In this document: piece by piece, positions 19,747 to 30,568 of the stretch
Numbering within the stretch: the stretch's first letter is position 1
Layout: each line of letters begins with the position of its first letter
Source of the DNA: Aurantiochytrium sp. KH105
Lineage: Eukaryota; Sar; Bigyra; Thraustochytrida; Thraustochytriidae
Length of the DNA: 64,000 nucleotides
Direction: 5' to 3'
Assembly: GCA_003116975.1 (NCBI GenBank)
Contig: BGKB01000064.1
Coordinates: 248,001-312,000 of the forward strand
Notes under the pieces: generated by a model
Databases searched by the model: none
The model's input: only the letters and a program-made list of their open reading frames with translations
Told to the model about the DNA's origin: nothing
Position numbers and translations under genes: made by a program

Positions 19747-20020
19747 CTGCGACGTCACGGCAAGCAACAAACGCACGCTCGGACGGTCGGTCGGTCGGTC
19801 GACCGGTCGCTCGCTCGCTCCTACGGGGGAGCAAGCAGGCAGACCAGAGCAGACTAGCATTGGTGTTGGCCTCTGGAAAGGCGCTGATTGCGAAAGGGCA
19901 CCAGCAAACAAGGCGACGCTAAGCAAAGCGACGCAAAGAAAAGCAAAGCAAGGTGACGCCCCAGCTTCGTGCGCAAGGCAACTTCGTGCGCAGGACAGAG
20001 TCGAGACCTTCGAAGCAACC

Positions 20021-21100
20021 ATGTGCGACTTTCACATGCACGTCTCGCTGCTCGCAGCGGGCCTCAAGCGATCGCACGTACGACTGCTGGCAATCGACTT
20101 TGATGACACCCTGCTCAGCCTGCACACGCACTCGACATGGGAGCTCGGGCCCAGCAAACTTGCCGCGGCGGTGCGCCCCTTCTTTATGGAGCTCTTGCCA
20201 GCGGTCCTTCGCAAAGGAATCATCGTGAGCATTGTCACCTTTTCATCACAACGCAGACTTATTCAACAGACGCTTCGAGAGGCTTTCGGCCAGACCGTCG
20301 CGCGACAAATCTTGATACGTGGTATGGACGGATCATGGACGCCCACCCCAAACCAGTGCGCGCCCAAGTCCTGGCACTCGTGCTCGAGGAGAGGCAAGAC
20401 GGACCATGTTCTGAATATCGTGTCCAAAATCTACGCCGACTCAGACGTTGAAGTCACGCCAGAACAAGTTCTCCTCCTTGACGACTCCCGATTGAATGTT
20501 ATGCAGGCACGCTACGACGGCATCAACGCCTTTCAGTACGACTCTTCCGACCCAGCGTGTGGCGAAGCCGACGAGTCGAACCCGCTCTTTCAGCTCCTTA
20601 TGAGCACCTTTCGTAGCCATCCTCGCAAGGCTGGTCCCTACAACGTACCCGCATGGGCGACTGATGCCAATCAATCACCTGTCGCACCCAACAAGCGCAA
20701 AGTACATAGCGATATCCATGAGGCTTTTCCTAGTGGAAAACCAGGACTGCCCCGCACCGGCGACGATATTCCGGCAAGTGTGGATGATACCGTATCTCTG
20801 AATTCGGCCGAGTTGCGCGACTGCTGGGACACTGAGGAGCTGGCCATCATGGATGTGCCATCGGGCGCCTCCTCTGCTTCCAGTGGCCGCAGCAACGAGT
20901 CCAACTATTCTGACTCGCATCGGCAGCAAAGTGCCCACAGCGGGTCAATCTATGCTCAAAGAGTGCGCGGCATGAAGCAGCAGCATGCTTGTGCCGCGTC
21001 GGAGCCCGCTCAAGCAGAGGAATGGCACGACAATCCCTTTGCTCGCAAGAATTCTCGTCGGCAATGCGTGCCACGGCCCGATTCGTGCACTTTGATGTAA
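20021..21100 (+). CDS. HAD-superfamily phosphatase-like protein
   Basis: 359 residues from the ATG at 20021, which follows an open but unconserved leader. All four HAD motifs are in order within the first ~190 residues: DFDDT (Asp26 nucleophile, Asp28 acid/base), the motif II Thr in VTFSS, the motif III Lys in RGKTDH, and LLDDSR for Mg2+ binding. The cap is minimal, so the substrate may be a protein or other bulky phosphate. Residues ~220-359 are a disordered Ser-rich tail with no recognised domain. The substrate is unknown; MDP-1-like or related protist HAD phosphatases are the nearest in style. Confidence 0.85.
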   Translation: MCDFHMHVSLLAAGLKRSHVRLLAIDFDDTLLSLHTHSTWELGPSKLAAAVRPFFMELLPAVLRKGIIVSIVTFSSQRRLIQQTLREAFGQTVARQILIRGMDGSWTPTPNQCAPKSWHSCSRRGKTDHVLNIVSKIYADSDVEVTPEQVLLLDDSRLNVMQARYDGINAFQYDSSDPACGEADESNPLFQLLMSTFRSHPRKAGPYNVPAWATDANQSPVAPNKRKVHSDIHEAFPSGKPGLPRTGDDIPASVDDTVSLNSAELRDCWDTEELAIMDVPSGASSASSGRSNESNYSDSHRQQSAHSGSIYAQRVRGMKQQHACAASEPAQAEEWHDNPFARKNSRRQCVPRPDSCTLM

Positions 21101-21510
21101 AGTGCATGTATAACACTCGCATAAGTGCGAAGTGTTATGCTTGGTGTTGTGGTAGATGAACTGTAAACTGAATTGATCAATGTTGTTGTCTTTTTTTGTT
21201 GAGACAAGTATAAGATGCTATGATATCACTCGTGCTCGCGCTCTTCGCCATGGGTCTGGCTCTACTAGTCTTGTGTGCCATTTGGCTTGTTTACACGGCG
21301 ACGACCATTGCACGAGGGCGCTCATCTCACGTGTAGGGAGGATGGACTGGGGTTGGCATTTGCCAAAATTTCGTGGGTGCCATCGGGATGAATACACTTC
21401 ATGTGCTGTTGTGGCTAGCATGTGTCGAGTTCAGGTAAAATGGAACCCGTAATTGTTTGTTCATCATGCAAGGGGTCAATTGTTTTGAGATTATGTGATC
21501 GAAAACGTTT
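21101..21510. other. Convergent 3' gap
   Basis: 410 bases between the HAD gene (plus) and the purine fusion gene (minus). AT-richer than the coding sequence; no repeat or gene seen. Confidence 0.5.
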
Positions 21511-24282
21511 TTAGTACAGCGCGGCGTCGAGAGCCCGCTGCATCGAGGCGTTGGCATCGCCACCGTCCCGCGCAGGAAAGGGAAAAGGCTCGCCGGTAAT
21601 CTTCTCGTACAACATGATGTAGCGACGCGAGAGCTCGGCGACGAGATGAGCAGGGGCCTCAGGAAGTACCTCGTCCTTGTAAGGGTCGCAGCGCTCTGTG
21701 TACCAGAGACGCACAAACTCCTTATCGATGTGCTGTGGGGACCGGCCAGCTTCGACATTGGCACGATGCGTCTTGTCATCGCCCACCCAGTATCGCGAGC
21801 AGTCCGGCGTGTGGATTTCGTCAATGAGAAGAATCTCGCCAGTTTCAAGGTCACGACCAAACTCGTACTTGGTGTCGACGAGGATGAGACCATGCTCGCT
21901 AGCCACCTTTTGGCCAAAGGCAAAGAGTGCCTGGGCCTTTTCGTGGCAAAAGTCCCAGTCTTCCTTGCTCATCCAGCCATCACGCACAATGGTGTCGGCA
22001 GAAATGAGCTCATCGTGCTCGTCGCTCTTGGTCGTAGGCGTGCACAGGTTCTTCTCGAGCTTCTCGTTCTTACGCAGACCGTCTGGAAGGGAGTGTCCGC
22101 AGTACTCGCGCACGCCCTTATTGTAGTGCGTCCACATGGAGGTACCCGAGCTTCCCGCAATGTACCCGCGCATGACAAACTCAATGGGAAAGGTCTTGCA
22201 GCGGCGCGCAAGAGTCAGGTTCGGATGCAGCGGGTTCGCCGAAGAGTTCGAGGCGTGCAGCTGGTTCTTGATGATGTGCTCCGTCTTGGAGAACCACCAC
22301 AGCGAAACGAGGTTGAGCACGGCACCCTTGAAAGGAATACGGGCAAGAGGCCTGTCAAAGGCCGTCAGGCGGTCCGTGGTGACGAGGACCACGTTGCGGC
22401 CGTCGTCGTAGCGATCACGGACCTTGCCAACGTACTTGGCCACCTCGGTCTGGCCCTCGCAAGGCGTGAGCTTGAGATCCGTGGCATCGACTGTGCAGTT
22501 GATGTTGGCGCGAATGCGGGGCAGGTAGAGGTGCGTCTTGTCCTTGTTCGTATACTCGCTGAGATACTGCTCGTACTTGACGTTCTCAAGGTGCGCCGCC
22601 TTCTCGTGCACGGAATCGCGCTGGTCCGCGTGGTAAGCATCGAGCTCGCCGCGGAGACGCGCGCCCATGGCGCCCTCTGAGGCAGCCAACATGCGCACGG
22701 CCAAGAGGCCGGCATTCATCGAGTTGCCGATGGCGACCGTGGCCACGGGGACGCCGCGGGGCATCTGCACAATGGAGAGGAGAGAATCCTGACCATTGAG
22801 GGTCGAGGTCTTGACCGGAACGCCAATGACCGGAAGCGGCGTGAGCGCCGCAACCATGCCGGGCAGGTGCGCGGCACCGCCAGCGCCAGCCACAATTACG
22901 CGGATTCCGCGGCCCTGGGCCGCCTTGGCGTACTCGTACATGCGGTCGGGCGTGCGGTGCGCAGAGACCACAGAGAGTTCAAAGGGGACGCGAAACTGCG
23001 TGAGCATATCAGCGCAGGCGCGCATCGTGGGCAGATCCGAGTCGCTGCCCATGATGATGCCAACAACGGGACTGGCCGCAGCGGCGCCGTCCTTTCCGCC
23101 CATTGTCTCAACGTCAGTTTCGTCGAGAGGCTCGCCAAGCTGCACGAGACGGCGGCGCAGCTCGGGCATGTCGGGCGCGGTGACGGTGATGTGTCCAAGC
23201 TTGCGACCGGGGCGCGAATCCTTGCCATACCAGTGGACCTTGGCGCCCGGAACGGTAAGAGCAGGGCGCAAGGCCTCGAGGGTTTCCTCTTCCGAGGCGG
23301 CGCCAAGGATGTTGATCATGGCGGCCGCGCCAACGCGAAGGCTCGGATCGCCGAGGGGCAGCCCAGAGACGGCGCGAAGATGCTGCTCGAACTGACTGGT
23401 CACGCACGCCTCAATGGTCAGGTGGCCCGAGTTGTGGGGACGCGGGGCCATCTCGTTGTACAGCACGCGGTCGCCGCCCATCCAGAACATTTCGATGGCG
23501 AAAACACCGGCGCCCTCGATGGCACGCACGGCGCACTCTGCGACGCGCTGGGCCTCGATACGCGCACTTTCGGGGAGTGGGAAAGACGGCGGGACCACAA
23601 CGACACGGCAAATGTTGTCGGCTTGGCGGGTTTCGACGACGTCGTAGCAAGAGGTATTGCCCTTGCGGTCGCGCGCCACGATGCACGCGAGCTCGGCCTT
23701 GAAGGGGGCCCAGCGCTCCAGGTAGACACCACCAGCCTCGACAGCCTTGCCAAGGGACTGGAGGGCCGCTTCAATGCCGTCGGCAGACTGAATGACCGCG
23801 TTGCCTTTGCCATCATAGGCCATGCACCGACTCTTGAGCATCACGGGGAAGCCGCCAAGACGCTCCTCCGTGGCTTCGCGGATGGCACTCACCGTGGGCT
23901 CTACCTTTTCGTAGTCGCCGATGGGGACTCCGCGCTTCGCCATGACATCCTTTTGCACGGCCTTGTCGGCGATGATGCGCAGAGCAGATGGGGCCGGGTG
24001 TACGGGGCGGCCCTGCTCGGCCAGCTTTTCGAGCCCGTCAACGTTAACGTGTTCGATTTCCACGGTGGTCACGTCGCCCTCGAGGTTCACGACGTTGTCA
24101 AAGTCGGTAAAGCTTCCCTCCACGACCCTGCACACCGGCGCGGCGGAGCTCTTCTGGCCCGCCGGGTCCAGGCACACGATGTCGAGGCCAAGCCGCGCTC
24201 CGTCGAGCGCCATCATGCGGCCCAGCTGCCCGCCGCCCAGCACGCTCACGGTGCGGGCCACGCCGTCCAGTCGGTTGGCCAT
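21511..24282 (-). CDS. ADE2-ADE1: Trifunctional purine enzyme: PurK-PurE-SAICAR synthetase fusion
   Basis: 923 residues, single exon, start at [10 protein letters not shown]. Residues 10-395 are PurK (ATP-grasp N5-CAIR synthetase; GGGQLGRMM, then [11 protein letters not shown]). Residues 404-565 are class I PurE, the N5-CAIR mutase ([30 protein letters not shown]). Residues ~600-920 are PurC (SAICAR synthetase; [37 protein letters not shown]). Together these convert AIR to SAICAR, three consecutive steps of de novo purine synthesis, in the cytosol. Fungi use ADE2 (PurK-PurE) and ADE1 as separate proteins; animals use PAICS with class II PurE placed after PurC, so this is a distinct fusion. 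The leader upstream of the ATG is purine-rich on the coding strand. All motifs look intact. Confidence 0.96.
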   Translation of the reverse strand: MANRLDGVARTVSVLGGGQLGRMMALDGARLGLDIVCLDPAGQKSSAAPVCRVVEGSFTDFDNVVNLEGDVTTVEIEHVNVDGLEKLAEQGRPVHPAPSALRIIADKAVQKDVMAKRGVPIGDYEKVEPTVSAIREATEERLGGFPVMLKSRCMAYDGKGNAVIQSADGIEAALQSLGKAVEAGGVYLERWAPFKAELACIVARDRKGNTSCYDVVETRQADNICRVVVVPPSFPLPESARIEAQRVAECAVRAIEGAGVFAIEMFWMGGDRVLYNEMAPRPHNSGHLTIEACVTSQFEQHLRAVSGLPLGDPSLRVGAAAMINILGAASEEETLEALRPALTVPGAKVHWYGKDSRPGRKLGHITVTAPDMPELRRRLVQLGEPLDETDVETMGGKDGAAAASPVVGIIMGSDSDLPTMRACADMLTQFRVPFELSVVSAHRTPDRMYEYAKAAQGRGIRVIVAGAGGAAHLPGMVAALTPLPVIGVPVKTSTLNGQDSLLSIVQMPRGVPVATVAIGNSMNAGLLAVRMLAASEGAMGARLRGELDAYHADQRDSVHEKAAHLENVKYEQYLSEYTNKDKTHLYLPRIRANINCTVDATDLKLTPCEGQTEVAKYVGKVRDRYDDGRNVVLVTTDRLTAFDRPLARIPFKGAVLNLVSLWWFSKTEHIIKNQLHASNSSANPLHPNLTLARRCKTFPIEFVMRGYIAGSSGTSMWTHYNKGVREYCGHSLPDGLRKNEKLEKNLCTPTTKSDEHDELISADTIVRDGWMSKEDWDFCHEKAQALFAFGQKVASEHGLILVDTKYEFGRDLETGEILLIDEIHTPDCSRYWVGDDKTHRANVEAGRSPQHIDKEFVRLWYTERCDPYKDEVLPEAPAHLVAELSRRYIMLYEKITGEPFPFPARDGGDANASMQRALDAALY

Positions 24283-24920
24283 CGTGCCTTTTTCTCCAAG
24301 TTCTCTCCTCTCCGCCGCCTGCGCTCGCTCCTCCTCTCCTCCTCGCTCTGCGCGCTCTCTCCCGCGCCCGGCGCGTCTCGAGTCTGTCAGTCGCTTCGAG
24401 GCTGGATCCAACAACTGCATCCAACGGGTGGCTCCGGGGCACCGTTTCGCCGTCATCGCCTGTAGTCAAAAGCCAGAGTGCGCGCACCAGCTGCACCTGC
24501 ACCTGCAACTGATAGGATAGTGTGCCTGGCTGAGGCTGCAGACAAGCAAGCCTACATGTGCATGTTGCACGAGTAGGAGCCAGAATGTGTGCAGTGCAGG
24601 CAGTGTATACAAAATGGAGCTTGGCAAAGACGAAGACCGAATTAAACATCGGGAAAGGGGGGGGGGGGGTGGTCCTTATTTGATGTTGGTGGCGTGGCGG
24701 TGGAGGTGATGAAGTTTGTCGCAGGTATAGAGCCCAAGCGCGAGAGACCATCAGGAAAAGAACAAAGTTTTTTCGGGGTGTTTTCTTGTTTGCTTGTCTA
24801 TGTGTTTGTCTTTTTTGTTTGTTTGCTTATTTGTTTGTATGTTTGTTTGCTCGGGGACTTACCAGCGCAATCGATAGGACCCCCCATTTAAAAAAAAAAA
24901 AATCGAGGTGATAAGCCTGA
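24283..24920. other. Gap upstream of the purine fusion gene
   Basis: 638 bases between two minus-strand genes, with a G run at about 24658-24668, TTTG-rich repeats at 24785-24852 and an A run ending near 24902. No gene supported. Confidence 0.5.
24785..24852. repeat. Degenerate (TTTG)n-rich stretch
   Basis: Interrupted TTTG/TTTGTTTG units, just 3' of the Na+/H+ exchanger gene on its strand. Confidence 0.7.
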
Positions 24921-26891
24921 CTATAAGCGCTTCGAAGAATTTGCGGCGCCAGAGCCATTTTCTGGCTTCATGGCGGCGGCGCTCGGTGAGTGTCCATTTC
25001 CAAAAGGGTTGTAAGGACCTTCATCGTCAAAAGGGTTACCCGCACCACCATTCTCGATCAAGATATCCCGATCGTCGTCCGCAATAGCAGCAGCGTGATC
25101 AGCCGAGCCGCGCAAACCAAGCTCTTCAAGTGTAGGGCGTTTAAAAGCTTGCTCGCTGGACGAAAGACCAACATCCCGAGAGCTGCCTCCAAAAACAGGC
25201 TTCATGATGCGCTCATCAAAGTTTCGCCACGCACGCGTAAAGGTACCATAGCCCCCGCTTCCTTCTACGGTTGCGGACGCAAGAGCCTCTTCCTCTTCGA
25301 TGGAGAGCGCGCGCTCGAGCACTGTTTGATTTAGCATTGCCGTGTGCGGGCTCGCGCCAAAATGCAATATTGCACTCGGGGATCGCATGCGCGACAACAT
25401 GCGCGCTCTTTGCCGATTGTGATATTCCAGCTGGGAGGCCTCGTCGGCGACCATCCCTAGGTACTCGGCAATGTAATAAACGCTTCCGCCCATGATGATA
25501 TAAGTAAATAGGACCACCGAGACTGTTGTGGTAAGCATTTCTCCCTCTTGATTGAGCACTGGGGCGTGGAGCGCCAGCGCAAAGGCAACGGCGCCTCGAA
25601 GTCCCGACCATGAGATGACGAGCTGGGTCTCGAGAGAGATATAGGCCACAAGCGCTTCCCTGCGGATTTTTGCAACGACCCACTTGCCTGCATTGACAAA
25701 CCCGCCGAGAATAAAAATGTGAACGAAGCGTGAAAGAACACAAAGAACAATGAGGACGCCCGCCAAATCGGGGCGCCACTCGTTCTCACGAACCTCGGCA
25801 AGTGTGGTGCCGATAAAGACAAACACAAAGGTCTCGGCCACATGGCCGATGCTCTTGAACCAGGTCGCCGTGGCCACCTGAGACATGTGCGAAATATTGT
25901 AAAAGCTGTAGTGGGCCATGGTCGCGCCGCACAGAAAGAGACTCACTACCGGAGACAATCCGGCCTGTCGCGGCACCAGGTACGAGAGATATGCAAAGAG
26001 GAAGAGCACGGCCTGCTCCTTGCCTGGACTGTCCCGAAGCACAGCATGCTTGAGAATCAGGGCGCTAAGCAAACCAACAGCAATGCCCACTGCCATGGAG
26101 ATGAGTGTAATGACGAGGAAACGAAGTGCTAGCAGCCGCACGTCAGCCATGGTGACGTCGTCAATATCCACGTCGCCTCGGGCGACGAGAGTGTTGTGGT
26201 ACAAGCGGAATCCATTGTACAAAACAATGGCGATTGCGCTGTTGAGGACGCTCTCTCCAAAGAGGAGCGCGTAGAGCTGGCGGTCTACATTTCCAGGAAG
26301 GACAGTCAACACGGCTCCGGGATCCACCGCAGACATCATTGAGCCTAAAATAAAGCAATCGACCAGAGGCATGTCATCGTCCGTCTCCACCGTCGGCGAA
26401 GTGTGAAGATGCGTGGCGATGTCACCACCCCGTACCCAGTTAAAGCGATACGCATAAAATACGCCATAACCAATGAGGAGCGTGGACAGAATTGTTCCAA
26501 GGAGTGAGAAACACAGAATGCCCGAGAGGTTCCGGAAAAAACTCTTGTGCTTGACGCTGTAGGCGTTACTGAAGATGATGGCAGGCAGGAAAAATTCGAA
26601 AAAGACACCTGAAAATCCACTCGTGACGTCTTCTGTAAGTTCATCGTAATGCATGGCGTCGGCCACGAGACCGAGGACAACGCCAACGGCAACAGCCATG
26701 AGCTGTTCAGGCAACCGACGAAGGATTGGGATGGATGTCCGCCAATACATGGTCACCAGGCAAAAGAGATTGGCCGTTGTGAGCATGACTAGCTCCATGA
26801 CCGGCGGCGCGCCGTTCCCTGAAAAGTCGTCTGGCGTGCCCAGCACCGAGAGCTCCTCCGCCGTGCCACTCGGCGAGAGCAGAGACGTCAT
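24921..26891 (-). CDS. Na+/H+ exchanger family (CPA1/NHE) homologue with altered ion site
   Basis: 656 residues from the ATG at 26891. About a dozen hydrophobic segments fill residues 35-470. Family landmarks: FFEFFLPAIIF (the amiloride-region motif), SAVDPGAVL, ETFVFVFIGTTL and SGLRGAVAFALAL. These place it in the CPA1 family, exchanging cytosolic or lumenal H+ for Na+/K+. The key ion-binding motif, normally GESLLND or GESVLND, reads GESVLNS (bases about 26243-26263): the transport Asp is replaced by Ser. The protein may therefore be inactive, altered in ion use, or regulatory. The cytosolic tail (~490-656) is hydrophilic and Ser/Gly-rich. Divergent from MsrA. Confidence 0.9.
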   Translation of the reverse strand: MTSLLSPSGTAEELSVLGTPDDFSGNGAPPVMELVMLTTANLFCLVTMYWRTSIPILRRLPEQLMAVAVGVVLGLVADAMHYDELTEDVTSGFSGVFFEFFLPAIIFSNAYSVKHKSFFRNLSGILCFSLLGTILSTLLIGYGVFYAYRFNWVRGGDIATHLHTSPTVETDDDMPLVDCFILGSMMSAVDPGAVLTVLPGNVDRQLYALLFGESVLNSAIAIVLYNGFRLYHNTLVARGDVDIDDVTMADVRLLALRFLVITLISMAVGIAVGLLSALILKHAVLRDSPGKEQAVLFLFAYLSYLVPRQAGLSPVVSLFLCGATMAHYSFYNISHMSQVATATWFKSIGHVAETFVFVFIGTTLAEVRENEWRPDLAGVLIVLCVLSRFVHIFILGGFVNAGKWVVAKIRREALVAYISLETQLVISWSGLRGAVAFALALHAPVLNQEGEMLTTTVSVVLFTYIIMGGSVYYIAEYLGMVADEASQLEYHNRQRARMLSRMRSPSAILHFGASPHTAMLNQTVLERALSIEEEEALASATVEGSGGYGTFTRAWRNFDERIMKPVFGGSSRDVGLSSSEQAFKRPTLEELGLRGSADHAAAIADDDRDILIENGGAGNPFDDEGPYNPFGNGHSPSAAAMKPENGSGAANSSKRL

Positions 26892-27599
26892 GGCGTAGCT
26901 CTGTCGCTCGCCGTCCTTGCTTGCTCGACGCCTCTGCACCGGGGCCGCTCACGATAGTCTCACGCCCTCGCGTTTGCCGCCGAACGCTCGCGGCAAAGCT
27001 CGAGGTCGTTCGGTTCGGCCGCGGCCCGGGATGGACCCTGTGCGTCGCCGCCGCCGCCGCCGCCGCGCGTTCAACCAAAACGCGGTCTGGCCTCCCGGCT
27101 GCTCACCTCGATTACCGGTTGAAGGTGGTGAGATTCGAGGTCAGGGCAGGACAGGATAGGTCGCTTCGCATTACGTACAAAGGCGAGTTTTCGTAGCTGC
27201 AGCTGTTTGGTGGATACGTACGAGACTGCTACTGAGGAGATGCGAGGAGGGGATCGTGCTGTCATCGTGAATGGTACACGTGCGGCATACAAGCTGCTCG
27301 CTCGCGGGAGGTCCTCGATCTTTGATGCAGCGTGGGCTCAGAATAGAAGCAATCTTCCGTTCTTTGCGTTTTTTTTGTTTTGGCGATTCTGCGAAGAAGA
27401 TGGTGAACACGCTCGTATCATTCAATGGTCAGAAGCGATATGGTTTTGCCACCTTGCGGCTTTGAGTTTTGGCGTAAAGGAGCAACGTGCGTTGAGTTTC
27501 ATCACAGAGACAGATCGATTATCTTACTGGTCACAGCACAAAGGTCTTTGATTTTGCATTCTACGCAGTTCTTGTTCATCAATTCTCCACGGTGCCACG
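26892..27599. promoter_or_regulatory. Divergent promoter region of NHE homologue and MsrA
   Basis: 708 bases with a (GCC)n run near 27047-27066, changing from GC-rich on the NHE side to AT-richer on the MsrA side. No gene supported. Confidence 0.4.
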
Positions 27600-28223
27600 A
27601 TGCGTGGCATGCTCGGAGGCCTGTTAGGCCTGCTGCCAGCGGCGCTGGGCGGGGCCACGAAAGCTGGGCCACGTATGCAGGCGCTTCTGCAGCGCGAGGT
27701 GCCGAGCTCGGGAACGTGCGCGCTACAAGAGGCACAGACTGCGACCTTTGCAGCGGGATGCTTTTGGGGCGTGGAGCTCCGCTTCCAGCGAATCCCCGGC
27801 GTCGTGGAGACGCAAGTGGGATACACAGGAGGGCACATGGCGCATCCCACGTACGATGACGTCCTCTCCGACGAGACGGGTCACGCTGAGGCGGTAGAGG
27901 TGGCGTTTGATCCGGAGGTGGTCAGCTTCCGAGAGCTCGCCGATGTCTTTTTCGAGATGCACGATCCGACGACCTTGAATCGCCAAGGAAATGACCACGG
28001 CAGACAATATCGCAGCGCCATTTTTTTCCACAGCAAGGCACAGGAGACTGAGGCCAAGGAGGCCTTGGCAGACGCCCAAAAGCTTTATTCAAATAGTATC
28101 AAAACGCAAATCGTGCCTGCCTCGGAGTGGTGGCCCGCTGAAGAATATCATCAGCGCTACCTGTCCAAGGGCGGGCAGAGCGCCTCGAAGGGGGACCTCT
28201 CTCCAGTTCGCTGTTATGGATGA
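27600..28223 (+). CDS. MSRA: Peptide methionine sulfoxide reductase MsrA
   Basis: 207 residues. It reduces the S form of methionine sulfoxide in proteins. The catalytic Cys54 is in GCFWG, followed by GYTGG, GHAEAVEV and the HDPTTLNRQGNDHGRQYRS region. A Cys three residues from the C-terminus (RCYG) is a plausible resolving Cys recycled by thioredoxin. The ~45 residues before the domain (MRGMLGGLLGLLPAALGG) are hydrophobic and basic and could be a mitochondrial or secretory targeting peptide; which one is not clear. Convergent with the VIT-type transporter, 115 bases apart. Confidence 0.96.
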   Translation: MRGMLGGLLGLLPAALGGATKAGPRMQALLQREVPSSGTCALQEAQTATFAAGCFWGVELRFQRIPGVVETQVGYTGGHMAHPTYDDVLSDETGHAEAVEVAFDPEVVSFRELADVFFEMHDPTTLNRQGNDHGRQYRSAIFFHSKAQETEAKEALADAQKLYSNSIKTQIVPASEWWPAEEYHQRYLSKGGQSASKGDLSPVRCYG

Positions 28224-28338
28224 GCATGGGCTGCCTTCTTTTCTCCGCATAATCAGCATTATGAATCTCAAAAAGCATATAAAAAAAATTGGTCGCATTC
28301 TTTACTCCTGTCCAAAAGCTGGCAGCCTCTACATTTGA

Positions 28339-29196
28339 TCATTTGGGGTTCTGAAAGAAATCGTGAGCAAGATCCTCGACGATCATGGCAATGCCGTACG
28401 AGGTAGACGCCACCGCAGAGCCAAGCAAGAGGAACTCGAGACCGCTGTACCACCAAGAAGACGCCGAAAAGGCCGACTTGAAGGATCCCAAAATGAAGAG
28501 GACCAGCATGGTAACAACAACGGCTGTGATGAAGAGCACCGAGCTCGAAACGTCAGGAACGACAAGTGGAACGATCAGGTAGCCAAGAAGTGGCATGGTG
28601 CCAAAGATGAGAAAGGAAAAAAAGGTGACCACGCCGTCCTTGTACGGGTTCTCATCCGGGCCAGGGACCTTGAGCTGCAGCTCCTCGCACATCATAATGT
28701 CGATAAAGAATTCCTTGTACTTGGCCATGGTCTTGACGACCACCTGGGCCTTGTCACGCGGGAGACCACGCTGTTCGTAAAGGTCAACCATCTCGGTAAT
28801 CTCGCCGTCTTCGAAGTTGTCAAACTCCCAGACCTCGCGCTTGCGCTCCTGCATGACATGCTCGTGGTAGGCAATCGTACTCACGCAGTCACCCACGCCC
28901 ATGGAAAAGGCGTCAGCAACAATGTTGGACACGCCCAAAATGAGCACAGTGGATGGGCCGAGGTTGCCGCCGGCAGCACCGCTGATGATGGCAAAGCACG
29001 TCAGCACGCCGTCCAGTCCGCCGTACACGACAGACTTGATGGAGTCGCCGAGCGTGCGATGTCCCTCTTCGGCAGCGTGCGACTTGTGGGCCTCGATGGA
29101 TGCGCTCACGTTGTTTTCATAGTAGGCTTGCCTCGCCTTTTCCATGTGCCGGGTCGGCCCTCCGTTGCCGTTTCCGTTCGTCGCGCCGTACATCAT
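28339..29196 (-). CDS. VIT1: VIT1/CCC1-family vacuolar iron/manganese transporter
   Basis: 285 residues. The family signature GGLDGVLTCFAIISGAAGG lies at the first membrane segment, followed by the metal-pathway helix VSNIVADAFSMGVGD. About five transmembrane helices in all. Between helices 2 and 3 is a charged cytosolic loop with several Glu and Met (VWEFDNFEDGEITEMV...EFFIDIMMCEEL), the metal-binding domain typical of VIT1. It should move Fe2+ or Mn2+ from the cytosol into the vacuole in exchange for protons. The start has two ATGs in tandem (29196 and 29193). Intact. Confidence 0.95.
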   Translation of the reverse strand: MMYGATNGNGNGGPTRHMEKARQAYYENNVSASIEAHKSHAAEEGHRTLGDSIKSVVYGGLDGVLTCFAIISGAAGGNLGPSTVLILGVSNIVADAFSMGVGDCVSTIAYHEHVMQERKREVWEFDNFEDGEITEMVDLYEQRGLPRDKAQVVVKTMAKYKEFFIDIMMCEELQLKVPGPDENPYKDGVVTFFSFLIFGTMPLLGYLIVPLVVPDVSSSVLFITAVVVTMLVLFILGSFKSAFSASSWWYSGLEFLLLGSAVASTSYGIAMIVEDLAHDFFQNPK

Positions 29197-30526
29197 CTTG
29201 GCCTATCGTCTGTGTGCAACGTCGCAGCAGCGTCTGCTGCCTCGCGCCTCTCTGCAGCCTCGCTCGCGTCGCGCGCGCGGGGCAAAGGGCTCGGCCTCGC
29301 GGGTCTCGGCGCCACTGCTCTTCGCCGGCCGACCAGTGCTGCTTCCTCGCCGCTCCTGCGCCTCGCGCGGGCGGCGCAGCGTCTGGCAACTATGCGCCGG
29401 CGCCGGCGTCTGTCTGCCGTGGCGAAGGCGGCCCCGCTTCGGTCTGCCGCGGCTGCTCACGCGCCCGCTCGCATGCGCCGTCGCGCTCTCGCCACCCGTG
29501 CAGACTCGAAGGCAGGCGTTTTTGCTTTTATTTGGATGCCTCCTGCTTGTCGCCTCTTGGACAGGAAGATAGCCTAGCTTCGTGAGAAGCAGGTCCAGCG
29601 ATGTATCGTTACGATGGAGCACATGTCATCTCAGCCAGCCACTAGGAACAACTGAATGATTGGGATGATTTGATCGGAAGCGACGCTCGCGTCAAGCTGG
29701 AGTTTCTTGCGCAAGACACAACGGCAAGCAATGCCAAAACCGTGCGAAATCAGCCTGAGGAGATTTATTGTCGGTCTCCCAAATCCGACAGCCTGTTTCT
29801 TGTTCTGTCACACTCTGCTACTCTTCACTCTGGCGAATTGGTTCCCAATCAGAGAAGCTCTAGGCATAATTCACTCTGACACACTGCTTTTTCAATTCAA
29901 CGCGTATGCGAGTTCCCTCTGAAGAAGCATTCTTTGTGCAAATTGGCGCTTCGAATGGCATCAGGATCTCAGGGAGCTAATAAGACAAAAGTCGAGAGTG
30001 CGAAGCAAATGAACGTTATCAAGTCTATACAAGCAAAGCTCAGGTGCTACCATGCTATGACAATGAGATGGGAATTACAGGCAGTGAGCGAAGAGAAGAA
30101 TGTAGAACCAGCGAGCCCGGTCAGCATGTAGATTCGAATTCGAAGCGGGACGACTGCGCTCGGGGATGATAAAGTATCAGAGGATCTCGAAAAATGAGCA
30201 CCAAGTTCACGTTGAGAAAAGCCCAAGATGTCCTGAATCTAAAAGAAGAAAAGGCAGGATTGGTCTTACTATGCAAGTTGAATGAAACGTTATCCCCACG
30301 TATCGAGGGATAGACGGGGGATAAAACGAGCAAGGGACAACAATTGACGCCATCGAGCACTGTGCCTCTGCTCCCTAACGACGTTAGCGACGTCGAGCAG
30401 TACATTTCGAGCCTCTCATCAACTCCGTCCGCGGGTGGTTACCTATGTAAAAGTAAGTAGTGTATGATTCGGCGTGGAACTTGAATTCACCGTCAATGCT
30501 CCAGAGTTGAAAAGGATACGATAGCA

Positions 30527-30568
30527 CGGTATAATCAAGCCATTCCTTCGTAGGAAAGGACTATACCG
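30527..30568. other. Two-tier stem-loop in AT-richer island
   Basis: Outer stem CGGTATA (30527-30533) with TATACCG (30562-30568); inner stem TTCCT (30543-30547) with AGGAA (30552-30556) closing a TCGT loop; asymmetric internal loops of 9 and 5 bases. RNA-like in shape, but no known family recognised. Confidence 0.5.

Larger units (their letters stand above)
18178..20020. other. 1.8 kb gap before the HAD gene, no gene supported
   Basis: Contains (CTAGGC)3 CTAG at 18254-18275, a second CCTAGGCC at 18917, a (GGCGA)/(GGCAA) array near 19702-19746 and GGTCGGTC repeats near 19786-19805. The plus frame leading into the HAD gene is open back to 19463 but is low-complexity R/A/G-rich and lacks an ATG-started conserved segment. 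Minus-strand open frames over 18.9-20.0 kb are compositional. Confidence 0.5.

Noticed and set aside
18939-20022. Long minus-strand frames upstream of the HAD gene
   Set aside because: Low-complexity Arg/Ala/Pro/Ser translation of repeats; no motif and no splice-supported extension.
22867-24465. A 532-codon open frame opposite the purine fusion gene
   Set aside because: Antisense by-product of GC-rich codon use; no conserved motif.
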